NCBI GenBank assembly: GCA_011049745.1
Contig: DRHE01000292.1
Coordinates: 1 to 5,481, forward strand
Length of the DNA stretch: 5,481 nucleotides
Direction of reading: 5' to 3'
Origin: Spirochaetales bacterium
GTDB taxonomy: Bacteria > Spirochaetota > Spirochaetia > SZUA-6 > DRHE01
The notes below the pieces were generated by a model. That model worked only from the letters and a program-made list of their open reading frames with translations, had not been told where the DNA came from and did not search any database. Of this stretch, positions 1-5,481 are shown one piece after another (within the stretch, counting starts at the first letter, position 1; each line of letters opens with the position of its first letter). The position numbers and the translations under genes were made by a program.

Positions 1-36
1 ATCCAGCATGTTAATATCGGGCAGGTAAAGAAATGA
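1..36 (+). CDS. C-terminal end of an upstream gene, probably the partner ABC half-transporter
   Basis: The first 36 bases read in frame 1 as IQHVNIGQVKK followed by TGA at 34-36. The stop overlaps the ATG of the next gene (33-35) in an ATGA arrangement, so the two genes are very likely translationally coupled. ABC exporter halves commonly end in a short LYxxQ-type tail; the next gene ends LYRMQAIA, and the leading IQ here would fit the same tail. With the coupling, this suggests the other half of a heterodimeric exporter. Only eleven residues are visible, so the identity is an inference. Confidence 0.45.
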   Translation: MQHVNIGQVKK

Positions 37-1793
37 AAAAGAATGGCCTGGACTGGCGCCTGCTTAAAAGAATGGCGCCATACGTGCGCAGGAACACACC
101 CCTGGTTGGTGCTGCCCTGATGCTGATGGTTGTCATGGATCTGTTACATGTGCTTCATCCCTATCTGATTAAGGTGGGAATAGACCGGCACATCCTGAAT
201 AATGATTTATCCGGATTACTCCGACTGGGAATTACCCTGGCAATAGTAGTGACCGCGGGTTTTATTATAGAGGTCCTCTTCAATTATATGATTGAATATC
301 TGGGTCAGCGGCTTCTCTTTGATATACGTCTTGATGTGTTTAAGAAGGTCCTTTACCTTGACAGCAGCTATTTTGATACCACCCCGGTCGGCGCGGTTAT
401 GACCAATATAACCAACGATGTTGAAGCAATAAGGGAATTTATTTCCTACGGAATTGTTACCATTGTCGGGGATCTGTTGAAAATCGGTTTTATATTAACC
501 GCTATGCTGGCCATCAACTTCAGACTGGCCCTGATAACCTTTCTTACCCTGCCAATATTTATTATAACCACCGCCTTTTTCCGTACCAGTATCCGCCGTG
601 GTTACCGGGGGGTAAGAAAGTCAAATGCCAGGATAAACACTTCTTTAGTAGAGACTATTACCGGAATCAGGGAAATAATCCTCTTTGACAATAAAGGTCC
701 CAGCATAAAACGTTTTACCGGCTATAACCGGGACTACCTAACCTCATTTCTTAAAGTCATACAGAGTTTCTCTATCTTTTTCGCTGTTTTTGAAATGGTA
801 TCCTTTCTGGGAATGATTATGATCTTATTATTCTCCCACTTCACCCTCGGTGTTTCCGTTCAGCCCGGAGAAATATTTGCCTTTTTCTCTTATATCAATA
901 TGTTCTACCAGCCGCTGCGCCAGATGGCGGAAAAATTCAATACTTTCCAATCGGCCATGGCTGCTTCGGAGAGGATCTTCTCTCTAATTGATAAGGAGAT
1001 ATTGATCCGTGACCCTGCAAAGCCCCTGCAGCCTGAAGTTGAAACAGCCGAGTCGGTTGCCTTCAAGAATGTCTGGTTTTCATATAGTGACCCGGATAAT
1101 CCTAATGAGGATCAACCGGTGTTGAAGGACCTCTCCTTCACCATCCGCACAGAGGAAAAGGTAGCAATTGTCGGCCATACGGGATCGGGAAAAAGCACAG
1201 TAATCAATCTGATAAACCGCCTCTATGATATTCAGCAGGGCTCGATAGAGATCAATGGCCTTGATATACGTAAATATTCATTAATGGATTTAAGGGCAAG
1301 GATAACTACCGTGCCCCAGGATTTTTTCCTGTTCAGCGGCACGGTGGCCGAAAATATTACCCTGAACCGCCCGGGTTTCAGCTCTAAAGATATAGAAGAT
1401 GCGGCCAGGGCGGTAAAGGCGGATACCTTTATTCAAAGACTTCCACAGAAGTATAACCAGGAGATACTGGAGCAGGGCAAATCTCTTTCTACAGGCCAAA
1501 AGCAACTGCTCTCCTTTGCCCGGGCCTTTGCCACAGATCCGGCCATCCTGATTATGGATGAAGCAACCTCTAATATCGATTCAAAAACTGAAAAACTGAT
1601 CCAGGAGGCTTTAGACAGATTAATCGAAGGAAGAACGGCAATCATCATAGCCCACCGCCTTTCCACAATCAAACATATGGACCGCATCCTTGTGCTTCAT
1701 AATGGCCGGCTCGTGGAAGAGGGCTCCCACAGAGAATTATTAAAAAAGCGGGGGATATACGCCCAGCTCTATCGAATGCAGGCTATTGCTTAA
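33..1793 (+). CDS. ABC exporter half-transporter (fused permease and ATPase, ABCB/MsbA type)
   Basis: This 586-residue inner-membrane protein has the standard fused layout: about six membrane helices (roughly residues 22-46, 62-88, 137-160, 162-183, 244-270 and 275-296), then a nucleotide-binding domain from about 340. Visible motifs are the A-loop Tyr351, Walker A GHTGSGKST (381-389), Q-loop Gln429, signature LSTGQ (485-489), Walker B ILIMDE with catalytic Glu510, D-loop SNID and the switch His541 in AHRLST. Length is normal for the family. The ATG overlaps the stop of the preceding gene, with a weak AGG ribosome site at 23-25. The signature is LSTGQ rather than LSGGQ, while the Walker B glutamate is present. 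In heterodimeric exporters of the TM287/288 and BmrCD kind, as I recall them, the subunit that keeps the catalytic glutamate carries the altered signature, so this is probably that subunit. Substrate (drug, lipid or peptide) cannot be read from the sequence. Confidence 0.93.
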   Translation: MKKNGLDWRLLKRMAPYVRRNTPLVGAALMLMVVMDLLHVLHPYLIKVGIDRHILNNDLSGLLRLGITLAIVVTAGFIIEVLFNYMIEYLGQRLLFDIRLDVFKKVLYLDSSYFDTTPVGAVMTNITNDVEAIREFISYGIVTIVGDLLKIGFILTAMLAINFRLALITFLTLPIFIITTAFFRTSIRRGYRGVRKSNARINTSLVETITGIREIILFDNKGPSIKRFTGYNRDYLTSFLKVIQSFSIFFAVFEMVSFLGMIMILLFSHFTLGVSVQPGEIFAFFSYINMFYQPLRQMAEKFNTFQSAMAASERIFSLIDKEILIRDPAKPLQPEVETAESVAFKNVWFSYSDPDNPNEDQPVLKDLSFTIRTEEKVAIVGHTGSGKSTVINLINRLYDIQQGSIEINGLDIRKYSLMDLRARITTVPQDFFLFSGTVAENITLNRPGFSSKDIEDAARAVKADTFIQRLPQKYNQEILEQGKSLSTGQKQLLSFARAFATDPAILIMDEATSNIDSKTEKLIQEALDRLIEGRTAIIIAHRLSTIKHMDRILVLHNGRLVEEGSHRELLKKRGIYAQLYRMQAIA

Positions 1794-1807
1794 ATGGTAA
1801 TTGATTA

Positions 1808-2533
1808 ATGAAAAATACTTATATCCAGGTTGACCGCCTGAAATATCCTTTAAAGGTCTATTATGAGAGCAGAAAGAATTCAACAGTCTCAATAGGAAAG
1901 AAGGCAGTATATATACGCATACCCAACTGGCTGAATAAAACGAAGAAATTAAAGATCCTCGAAGAGCTTAAAGGCTGGGCCCAAAAAACCTTGAGGAACA
2001 AGCCGGGCTATTTTCTACCGCACCTCAGGGAGTACTACAGTGGTGAGATCCTTAATGCCGGCAACCGCCGCTACATATTACAGATCAATTATAAAGATAA
2101 AAAAAGCAGTTCAGCGAAACTTTTCAAAGGAACCATAGAGCTCTCTATTTCAACCCGCCTTACTGAGGAAAAGAGAGCAAAACATATTTCCACTCTTATA
2201 AGCAGATGCCTGTCTAACGAGAGACTCCCTGAACTGAAAGAGAGGATATTAAAACTCAACAACAACCTGTTCAGACAGCGGATCAGCAATATCTTTTTTA
2301 AATATAATAAATCCAACTGGGGTAGCTGTTCTGCTAACGGAAATATCAATATCTCTACCCGTCTGCTCTTTGCGCCCGATCAGGTATTGGATTATGTGTG
2401 CATACATGAGCTCGCCCATCTTATTGAGCACAACCATTCACCTGAATTTTGGTCCCTGGTCAAAAAGGCCATGCCTGATTATAAGAAACAACAGCAGTGG
2501 CTGAAAGAGAACCAGGACAAATGCTGGTTTTAG
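1808..2533 (+). CDS. DUF45/YgjP-like (M48-type) zinc metallopeptidase
   Basis: This 241-residue protein carries the zinc-protease motif HELAH at 200-204, with His200 and His204 as probable zinc ligands and Glu201 as the catalytic base. It is followed by HNHSPEFW (208-215), where His210 is the likely third ligand. Just before it is NWGSCS (170-175), the conserved WGSC element of the DUF45/YgjP family (COG1451). The N-terminal part is basic and probably beta-rich. There is no signal peptide or membrane helix, so it should act in the cytoplasm. Substrates of the family are not well established. The ATG is preceded by an in-frame stop at 1802-1804, which fixes the start. No clear Shine-Dalgarno sequence is present, and the gene begins 14 bases after the ABC gene, so it is probably read from that transcript. 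DUF45 genes are often found beside type I restriction-modification genes, as here, but a functional link is inference. Confidence 0.88.
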   Translation: MKNTYIQVDRLKYPLKVYYESRKNSTVSIGKKAVYIRIPNWLNKTKKLKILEELKGWAQKTLRNKPGYFLPHLREYYSGEILNAGNRRYILQINYKDKKSSSAKLFKGTIELSISTRLTEEKRAKHISTLISRCLSNERLPELKERILKLNNNLFRQRISNIFFKYNKSNWGSCSANGNINISTRLLFAPDQVLDYVCIHELAHLIEHNHSPEFWSLVKKAMPDYKKQQQWLKENQDKCWF

Positions 2534-2727
2534 AATATCGACAAGTATTTCTGTAGATTTTCATTACAGATTCCAGTCTTGATTGGCTATAAATACAGAA
2601 AAGATGCGTTAAAGAAAATTGTAAGCAGCTCACTCTTTAGAAAATAAACATGCATATTATTTTGAACCTTGTTATAATCTTATTTAAGATACAAGAGCAG
2701 GCATGATCTGAAAGGAAATAACTAACT
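2534..2727. other. Intergenic region separating the transporter/peptidase block from the hsd locus
   Basis: The 194 bases are A+T-rich and hold no open frame of note. Short TCTGTA/TACAGA elements occur at 2550-2555, 2565-2570 and 2594-2599, and can pair in more than one way. None is G+C-rich or followed by a T-run, so a classic terminator is not supported. The downstream third carries the promoter candidates described separately. The length and content suggest that hsdM starts its own transcript. Confidence 0.6.
2662..2690 (+). promoter_or_regulatory. Promoter candidates for hsdM: extended -10, with an alternative -35/-10 pair
   Basis: A perfect TATAAT lies at 2673-2678 and is preceded by TG plus one base (2670-2672), the extended -10 form that does not need a good -35. 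At the usual 16-18 base spacing there is no recognisable -35 hexamer. A second reading uses TTGAAC (2662-2667) as -35 and TAAGAT (2685-2690) as -10 with a 17-base spacer; both hexamers match 4 of 6. The extended -10 would start transcription near 2685, about 43 bases before the hsdM start. Confidence 0.55.
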
Positions 2728-2730
2728 GTG
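2711..2730 (+). promoter_or_regulatory. Ribosome binding site and GTG start of hsdM
   Basis: AAAGGA at 2711-2716 stands 11 bases before GTG at 2728-2730. The GTG is chosen because the residues that follow (PLKKSELYSSLWSSCDELRG) align with the conserved start of this HsdM family, which in relatives begins with a similar short lead before KKSELYSSLW. No other start codon nearby would keep that N-terminus. Confidence 0.65.
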
Positions 2731-3924
2731 CCACTAAAGAAATCAGAATTATACAGTTCGCTATGGTCAAGCTGTGACGAATTAAGGGGCGGAATGGATG
2801 CAAGCCAGTACAAAGACTATGTGCTGGTCATGTTGTTTGTAAAATACATAAGCGACAGGTATTCCGGTGTTACTTATGCGCCTATTACCATACCTGAAGG
2901 CGCAAGTTTCAAAGACATGGCAGCGCTCAAAGGCAGGCCCGCCATTGGTGATGACGTTAATAAAAAGATCATCGGGCCCATTGCAGACGCCAATAAATTG
3001 TCCGGCATGCCGGATTTCAACGATGTCACCAGGCTCGGCAGCGGCAAGGAAATGGTTGACCGCCTTTCCAACCTGATTGCCATTTTTGAAAATCCAGCTC
3101 TCGATTTCAGTAAAAACCGCGCCGATGGCGATGACATTCTGGGTGATGCCTACGAATACCTGATGCGCCACTTTGCTACTGAAAGCGGAAAGAGCAAAGG
3201 GCAGTTTTATACGCCTGCGGAAGTCAGCCGCATCATGGCAAAAATCATCGGCATCAGCAATGCCAAAACCAGCGCCTCAACCACGGTTTATGACCCCACC
3301 TGCGGGTCGGGTTCTCTACTCTTGAAGGTCGGGGATGAAGCGGGAACAAGCATCACCCTTTACGGGCAGGAAAAAGATTCAGCAACATCAGGTCTTGCCC
3401 GCATGAATATGATTCTGCACGACAATCCGACGGCGGAAATAAAACAGGGCAACACCCTGGCAAATCCTCTTTTCTTCAATGAAAGCGGTGGGCTTAAAAC
3501 CTTCGATTATGTGGTGGCCAATCCGCCGTTCAGCGACAAACGCTGGGGCAATGGTGTTGACGCCGTAGGGGATGTTCACGGTAGATTTAAGGGTTTTGGT
3601 ATACCCCCTGCCAAAAACGGCGATTATGCCTTTTTGCTTCACATCATCCGTTCACTGAAGAGCAAAGGTAAAGGGGCGTGCATTTTGCCGCATGGAGTTC
3701 TCTTCAGGGGAAATGCCGAAGCAAAGATTCGAAGGAACATCATGCGCAAGGGATTCATCAAGGGCATTATCGGCCTGCCTGCCAACCTCTTTTACGGCAC
3801 AGGCATTCCGGCCTGCATTATTGTGATCGACAAAGAAAATGCCCATAACCGCAAAGGCATTTTCATGATCGATGCCGGAAAAGGATTTATAAAAGACGGT
3901 AATAAAAACCCTGGTGGTGGATGA
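2728..3924 (+). pseudogene. hsdM: Type I DNA methyltransferase subunit HsdM, 5' part of a gene broken by an internal deletion
   Basis: HsdM makes N6-methyladenine from S-adenosylmethionine in the HsdM2-HsdS complex and is also needed by the HsdR nuclease complex. The 398 codons hold the N-terminal helical domain (about 7-125) and a methyltransferase core (about 135-398). Core motifs include GQFYTP (158-163), the SAM-binding DPTCGSGS (189-196) and the catalytic NPPF (265-268). The frame follows the family up to FIKDGNKN, then reads PGGG and stops at 3922-3924. Relatives with this N-terminus continue with the end of the catalytic fold and a long helical C-terminal part, reaching about 800 residues as I recall. 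The very end of the family protein appears immediately downstream in the +1 frame, so the middle is missing. The truncated product keeps the active-site motifs but lacks regions that complete the fold and contact HsdS, so methylation is doubtful. A sequencing or amplification chimera could also give this structure. Confidence 0.87.
3901..3910 (+). other. Deletion junction in hsdM on a short shared sequence
   Basis: In the hsdM frame these bases end the conserved DGNKN (GGT AAT AAA AAC). In the +1 frame bases 3902-3910 encode I-K-T, which leads straight into the conserved LVVDDKW of the far C-terminus. AATAAAAACC therefore suits both flanks, as expected when two copies of a roughly 8-10 base direct repeat recombine and the DNA between is lost. 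The repeat length is estimated from the remembered family consensus, because the lost DNA cannot be seen. Confidence 0.6.
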
Positions 3925-4114
3925 TAAGTGGTTGGCGATGATAGGGAAAGCCATCCAGACCGAGATGGATAGAATCAGCCAGCGGTTGACTCAGCGGATT
4001 AAAGAACTGGCAGAACGCTACGAAACGCCATTGCCTGCGCAGACCAGCGAAGTGGCTGAGCTGGAAAACAAAGTATCCGCGCATCTGGAGAAGATGGGGT
4101 TTGTATGGAAGTAA
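3902..4114 (+). pseudogene. hsdM: 3' remnant of hsdM (C-terminal tail) in the +1 frame
   Basis: From ATA at 3902 the +1 frame reads IKTLVVDDKW and then a charged helical segment containing MDRISQRLTQRIKELAERY and a LEKMGFVWK end. This is the typical C-terminus of long HsdM proteins: an amphipathic helix followed by a short coiled coil. The frame stops at 4112-4114 and overlaps the ATG of hsdS (4105) by 10 bases, the normal hsdM-hsdS arrangement. A GTG at 3914 could open a 66-codon frame, but no ribosome site precedes it. I read this as a relic of hsdM and not as a separate small gene. Any translation would need a frameshift or reinitiation after the nearby TGA at 3922-3924. Confidence 0.82.
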
Positions 4115-5286
4115 AAGAGGGATACAAGCAGACTGATGTGGGAGTGATTCCGGAGGATTGGGTGGTGAAGAAGTTGGGGGAATGTTTATTTAAAAATCCT
4201 GAATATGGAATCAATGCACCTGCTGTACCATTATTTGGTGCTTTGCCGACTTACATAAGAATTACTGATATTTCAGATGATGGTTTGTTTATTAAAAATG
4301 ATAATGTTTCAGTGAATCATCCCCAGTCTGAACTATACTTTTTAGAGAAAGGTGATTTGGTTTTTGCTAGAACAGGAGCAAGTGTTGGTAAGACTTATTT
4401 ATATAATCAAGAAGATGGCAAACTTGTTTTTGCTGGTTTCCTTATACGTATTAGGCCAAGGCAAAAAATTCTTGATTCAAAATATTTAAAGTTTTTCACT
4501 CAAACAAGTTTATATTGGAATTGGGTTGGTGTTAATTCGATGCGAAGCGGACAGCCTGGCATTAATGGACATGAATACTCGCAACTACCAATCCCCTTCC
4601 CCCCCACAAAAGCTGAACAAACCGCCATTGCCGCCGCCCTATCTGATGCCGATGCCTTGATACAATCCATGGAAAAACTCATTGCCAAAAAACGCAGCAT
4701 CAAGCAGGGAGCCATGCAGGAACTGCTCAAGCCCAAAAAGGGGTGGGTGGTGAAGAAGCTGGGGGAGATCGCGGACATTAACATGGGACAATCCCCTAGT
4801 TCTTCAAATTATAATGCATCAGGAGTTGGTTTACCCTTAGTGCAGGGGAATGCTGATATTGATGATAGAAAGACAATTATTCGAAACTATACATCACAAA
4901 TAACGAAAAGATGTAATAATGGCGATATAATAATGTCAGTTAGAGCTCCAGTTGGTGAAATAGCACTATCTACATTTGACGCCTGTATTGGGAGAGGTGT
5001 TTGTGCTATCTCATATCCTAACGCCTTTCTTTATCATTATTTGATTTTTATTGAGTCACAATGGGCAAAATATTCTACTGGTTCTACATTTGATTCAGTA
5101 AACTCTGATACTATTTGGGCATTGGAAATAAATACACCTCCGCCGCCAGAACAAACCCGCATTGCCGCCATACTCTCCGACATGGATGCCGAGATAGCCG
5201 CACTGGAAACCAAGCTCGCTAAATACAAGCAGATAAAGGAGGGGATGATGCAGGAACTGCTCACAGGGAGGATACGCCTGATATGA
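4105..5286 (+). CDS. hsdS: Type I restriction-modification specificity subunit HsdS
   Basis: HsdS sets the DNA target of the type I complex: each of its two target-recognition domains reads one half of a split site, and the conserved segments hold the domains apart and bind HsdM. The 393 residues fit the full two-domain plan. A lead GYKQTDVGVIPEDWVVKKLGE is followed by domain 1 (about 25-165, with RITDISDDG and ARTGASVGKTY). Then come conserved segment 1 (about 166-212, helical, EQTAIAAALSDADALI to MQELL), domain 2 (about 218-343, with GQSPSSSNYN and SVRAPVGEIA) and conserved segment 2 (344-393, EQTRIAAILSDMDAEIAAL to MQELLTGRI). The two domains differ from each other, so the predicted site has two unlike halves. 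Both are visibly more A+T-rich than the flanks, which suggests domain exchange. The ATG overlaps the hsdM tail by 10 bases, and the TGA overlaps the next ATG. The frame is intact, but with hsdM broken the enzyme may be idle. Confidence 0.94.
   Translation: MEVKEGYKQTDVGVIPEDWVVKKLGECLFKNPEYGINAPAVPLFGALPTYIRITDISDDGLFIKNDNVSVNHPQSELYFLEKGDLVFARTGASVGKTYLYNQEDGKLVFAGFLIRIRPRQKILDSKYLKFFTQTSLYWNWVGVNSMRSGQPGINGHEYSQLPIPFPPTKAEQTAIAAALSDADALIQSMEKLIAKKRSIKQGAMQELLKPKKGWVVKKLGEIADINMGQSPSSSNYNASGVGLPLVQGNADIDDRKTIIRNYTSQITKRCNNGDIIMSVRAPVGEIALSTFDACIGRGVCAISYPNAFLYHYLIFIESQWAKYSTGSTFDSVNSDTIWALEINTPPPPEQTRIAAILSDMDAEIAALETKLAKYKQIKEGMMQELLTGRIRLI
4159..4181 (+). repeat. Direct repeat copy 1 in hsdS, before recognition domain 1
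   Basis: This 23-base segment encodes WVVKKLGE and matches 4744-4766 at 22 of 23 bases; the one difference is T/C at 4174/4759. The copies sit at the entry of each recognition domain, so they mark equivalent positions in the two halves of HsdS and could serve as crossover points for domain exchange. Confidence 0.85.
4714..4729 (+). repeat. Direct repeat copy 1 in hsdS, end of conserved segment 1
   Basis: ATGCAGGAACTGCTCA encodes MQELL and is identical to 5248-5263 at the end of conserved segment 2. With the GAACAAACC...ATTGCCGCC match (from 4615 and from 5149, two differences), it shows that the two conserved segments are duplicates of each other. Confidence 0.85.
4744..4766 (+). repeat. Direct repeat copy 2 in hsdS, before recognition domain 2
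   Basis: This is the second copy of the 23-base WVVKKLGE-coding repeat, 585 bases after the first and in the same frame. Recombination between the copies would remove one recognition domain and one conserved segment and leave a half-size HsdS in frame. Confidence 0.85.
5057..5139 (+). repeat. Inverted repeat, left arm (end of hsdS recognition domain 2)
   Basis: These 83 bases are perfectly matched by the reverse complement of 5399-5481. The arm codes for hsdS residues 319-345 and ends exactly after the codon for Pro345, where recognition domain 2 gives way to conserved segment 2; the next base (5140) mismatches. The left limit is unknown because the partner arm runs off the window. Confidence 0.95.
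5248..5263 (+). repeat. Direct repeat copy 2 in hsdS, end of conserved segment 2
   Basis: This is the exact second copy of the 16-base MQELL-coding repeat at 4714-4729. It closes the second half of HsdS just before the LTGRIRLI tail. Confidence 0.85.
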
Positions 5287-5481
5287 AGGAGAACCAGAAC
5301 ATAGAATGGAAAACGTCCTGGCGTGATGAATACATAAAGTGGATCTGCGGCTTTGCCAATGCGGCTGGCGGCACGCTCGTTATCGGCAAAAACAATAAAG
5401 GTGTATTTATTTCCAATGCCCAAATAGTATCAGAGTTTACTGAATCAAATGTAGAACCAGTAGAATATTTTGCCCATTGTG
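5283..5481 (+). CDS. AlbA_2 (Schlafen-type) domain protein, 5' end only, running into an inverted hsdS fragment
   Basis: The ATG overlaps the hsdS stop (ATGA, 5283-5286), with GGGAGG at 5266-5271 as ribosome site, so it is coupled to hsdS. The first 40 or so residues (MKENQNIEWKTSW, then YIKWICGFANAAGGTLVIGK) match the start of AlbA_2 proteins, a putative nucleic-acid-binding domain found in proteins encoded in many type I restriction-modification operons. Relatives continue with a VVG-type strand and a DIPNKI-like helix. Here, from about residue 40, the frame instead translates the reverse complement of hsdS (KGVFISNAQIVSEFTE onward) and remains open to the window end. The family part therefore ends near 5398, and the rest is not genuine AlbA_2 sequence. 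Either the gene is disrupted by an inverted copy of hsdS DNA, or the last 83 bases are a chimeric join. Confidence 0.72.
   Translation, partial: MKENQNIEWKTSWRDEYIKWICGFANAAGGTLVIGKNNKGVFISNAQIVSEFTESNVEPVEYFAHC
5399..5481 (-). repeat. Inverted repeat, right arm (reverse copy of hsdS recognition domain 2), open at the window end
   Basis: The last 83 bases are the exact reverse complement of 5057-5139, without one mismatch. The spacer between the arms is 259 bases and contains hsdS conserved segment 2 and the AlbA_2 start. Perfect identity means a very recent duplication, active gene conversion or an artefact. The arm begins inside the AlbA_2 frame at the codon for Lys39 or Gly40 and continues past the window end. 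Confidence 0.95.

Noticed and set aside
2550..2570. TCTGTA...TACAGA hairpin as a transcription terminator after the metallopeptidase gene
   Set aside because: The stem is only six base pairs, A+T-rich, with a nine-base loop, and no T-run follows. It also competes with another TACAGA at 2594-2599. It may be chance.
2619..2647. Additional promoter using TTGTAA at 2619-2624
   Set aside because: At normal spacing the -10 would be AAATAA, a poor match, and better candidates lie closer to hsdM.
3914..4114. Independent 66-codon gene
   Set aside because: Its sequence is the recognisable C-terminus of HsdM, the family match begins upstream of the GTG, and no ribosome site precedes it. It is better read as a remnant of hsdM.
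5037..5423. Long reverse-strand open frame over the end of hsdS
   Set aside because: It is antisense to the well-supported hsdS and AlbA_2 frames, has no family features that I recognise and lacks a ribosome site. It also shares residues with the + strand frame only because of the inverted repeat.
5057..5481. Classic invertible hsdS phase-variation cassette
   Set aside because: In such systems the repeats lie so that recognition domains are exchanged on inversion. Here the segment between the arms is conserved segment 2 plus the start of another gene, and no recombinase or second full hsdS is visible. It stays an open observation, not a called system.
1..5481. CRISPR array, tRNA or rRNA gene, insertion sequence
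   Set aside because: No regularly spaced short repeats, no cloverleaf-like sequence and no transposase frame or terminal inverted repeats with target duplication were seen.

Overview
The window reads as bacterial chromosomal DNA of moderate G+C. It does not identify a phylum. All genes lie on the + strand in two blocks. Block one (1-2533) holds the last codons of an upstream gene, a complete ABC-type exporter half-transporter joined to it by an ATGA overlap, and 14 bases later a DUF45/YgjP-like zinc metallopeptidase. Block two (2728 to the end) is a type I restriction-modification locus in the order hsdM, hsdS, and the start of an AlbA_2 (Schlafen-type) gene. An hsdR gene is not in the window and would be expected outside it.

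The 194-base gap between the blocks (2534-2727) carries a good extended -10 promoter candidate (TG-T-TATAAT, 2670-2678) and a purine-rich ribosome site before the GTG start of hsdM. I see no convincing intrinsic terminator there.

The restriction-modification locus is not intact as written. First, hsdM stops after 398 codons at the point where relatives continue for several hundred residues. The end of the same protein resumes at once in the +1 frame and runs to the usual overlap with hsdS. The join sits on a short AATAAAAACC sequence that fits both sides, which looks like a microhomology deletion of roughly 1 kb. Second, the AlbA_2 gene loses family resemblance after about 40 codons. From 5399 to the last base the sequence is the exact reverse complement of hsdS bases 5057-5139: an 83-base perfect inverted repeat that is still running when the window ends.

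The inverted copy begins exactly where the second target-recognition domain of hsdS meets its conserved repeat. It may be a real rearrangement at a specificity locus. It may equally be a template-switch or assembly chimera near a contig end. The sequence alone cannot decide, and I favour the chimera because inversion across these arms would not give a useful hsdS. HsdS itself is complete, with two different A+T-rich recognition domains framed by matching conserved segments.
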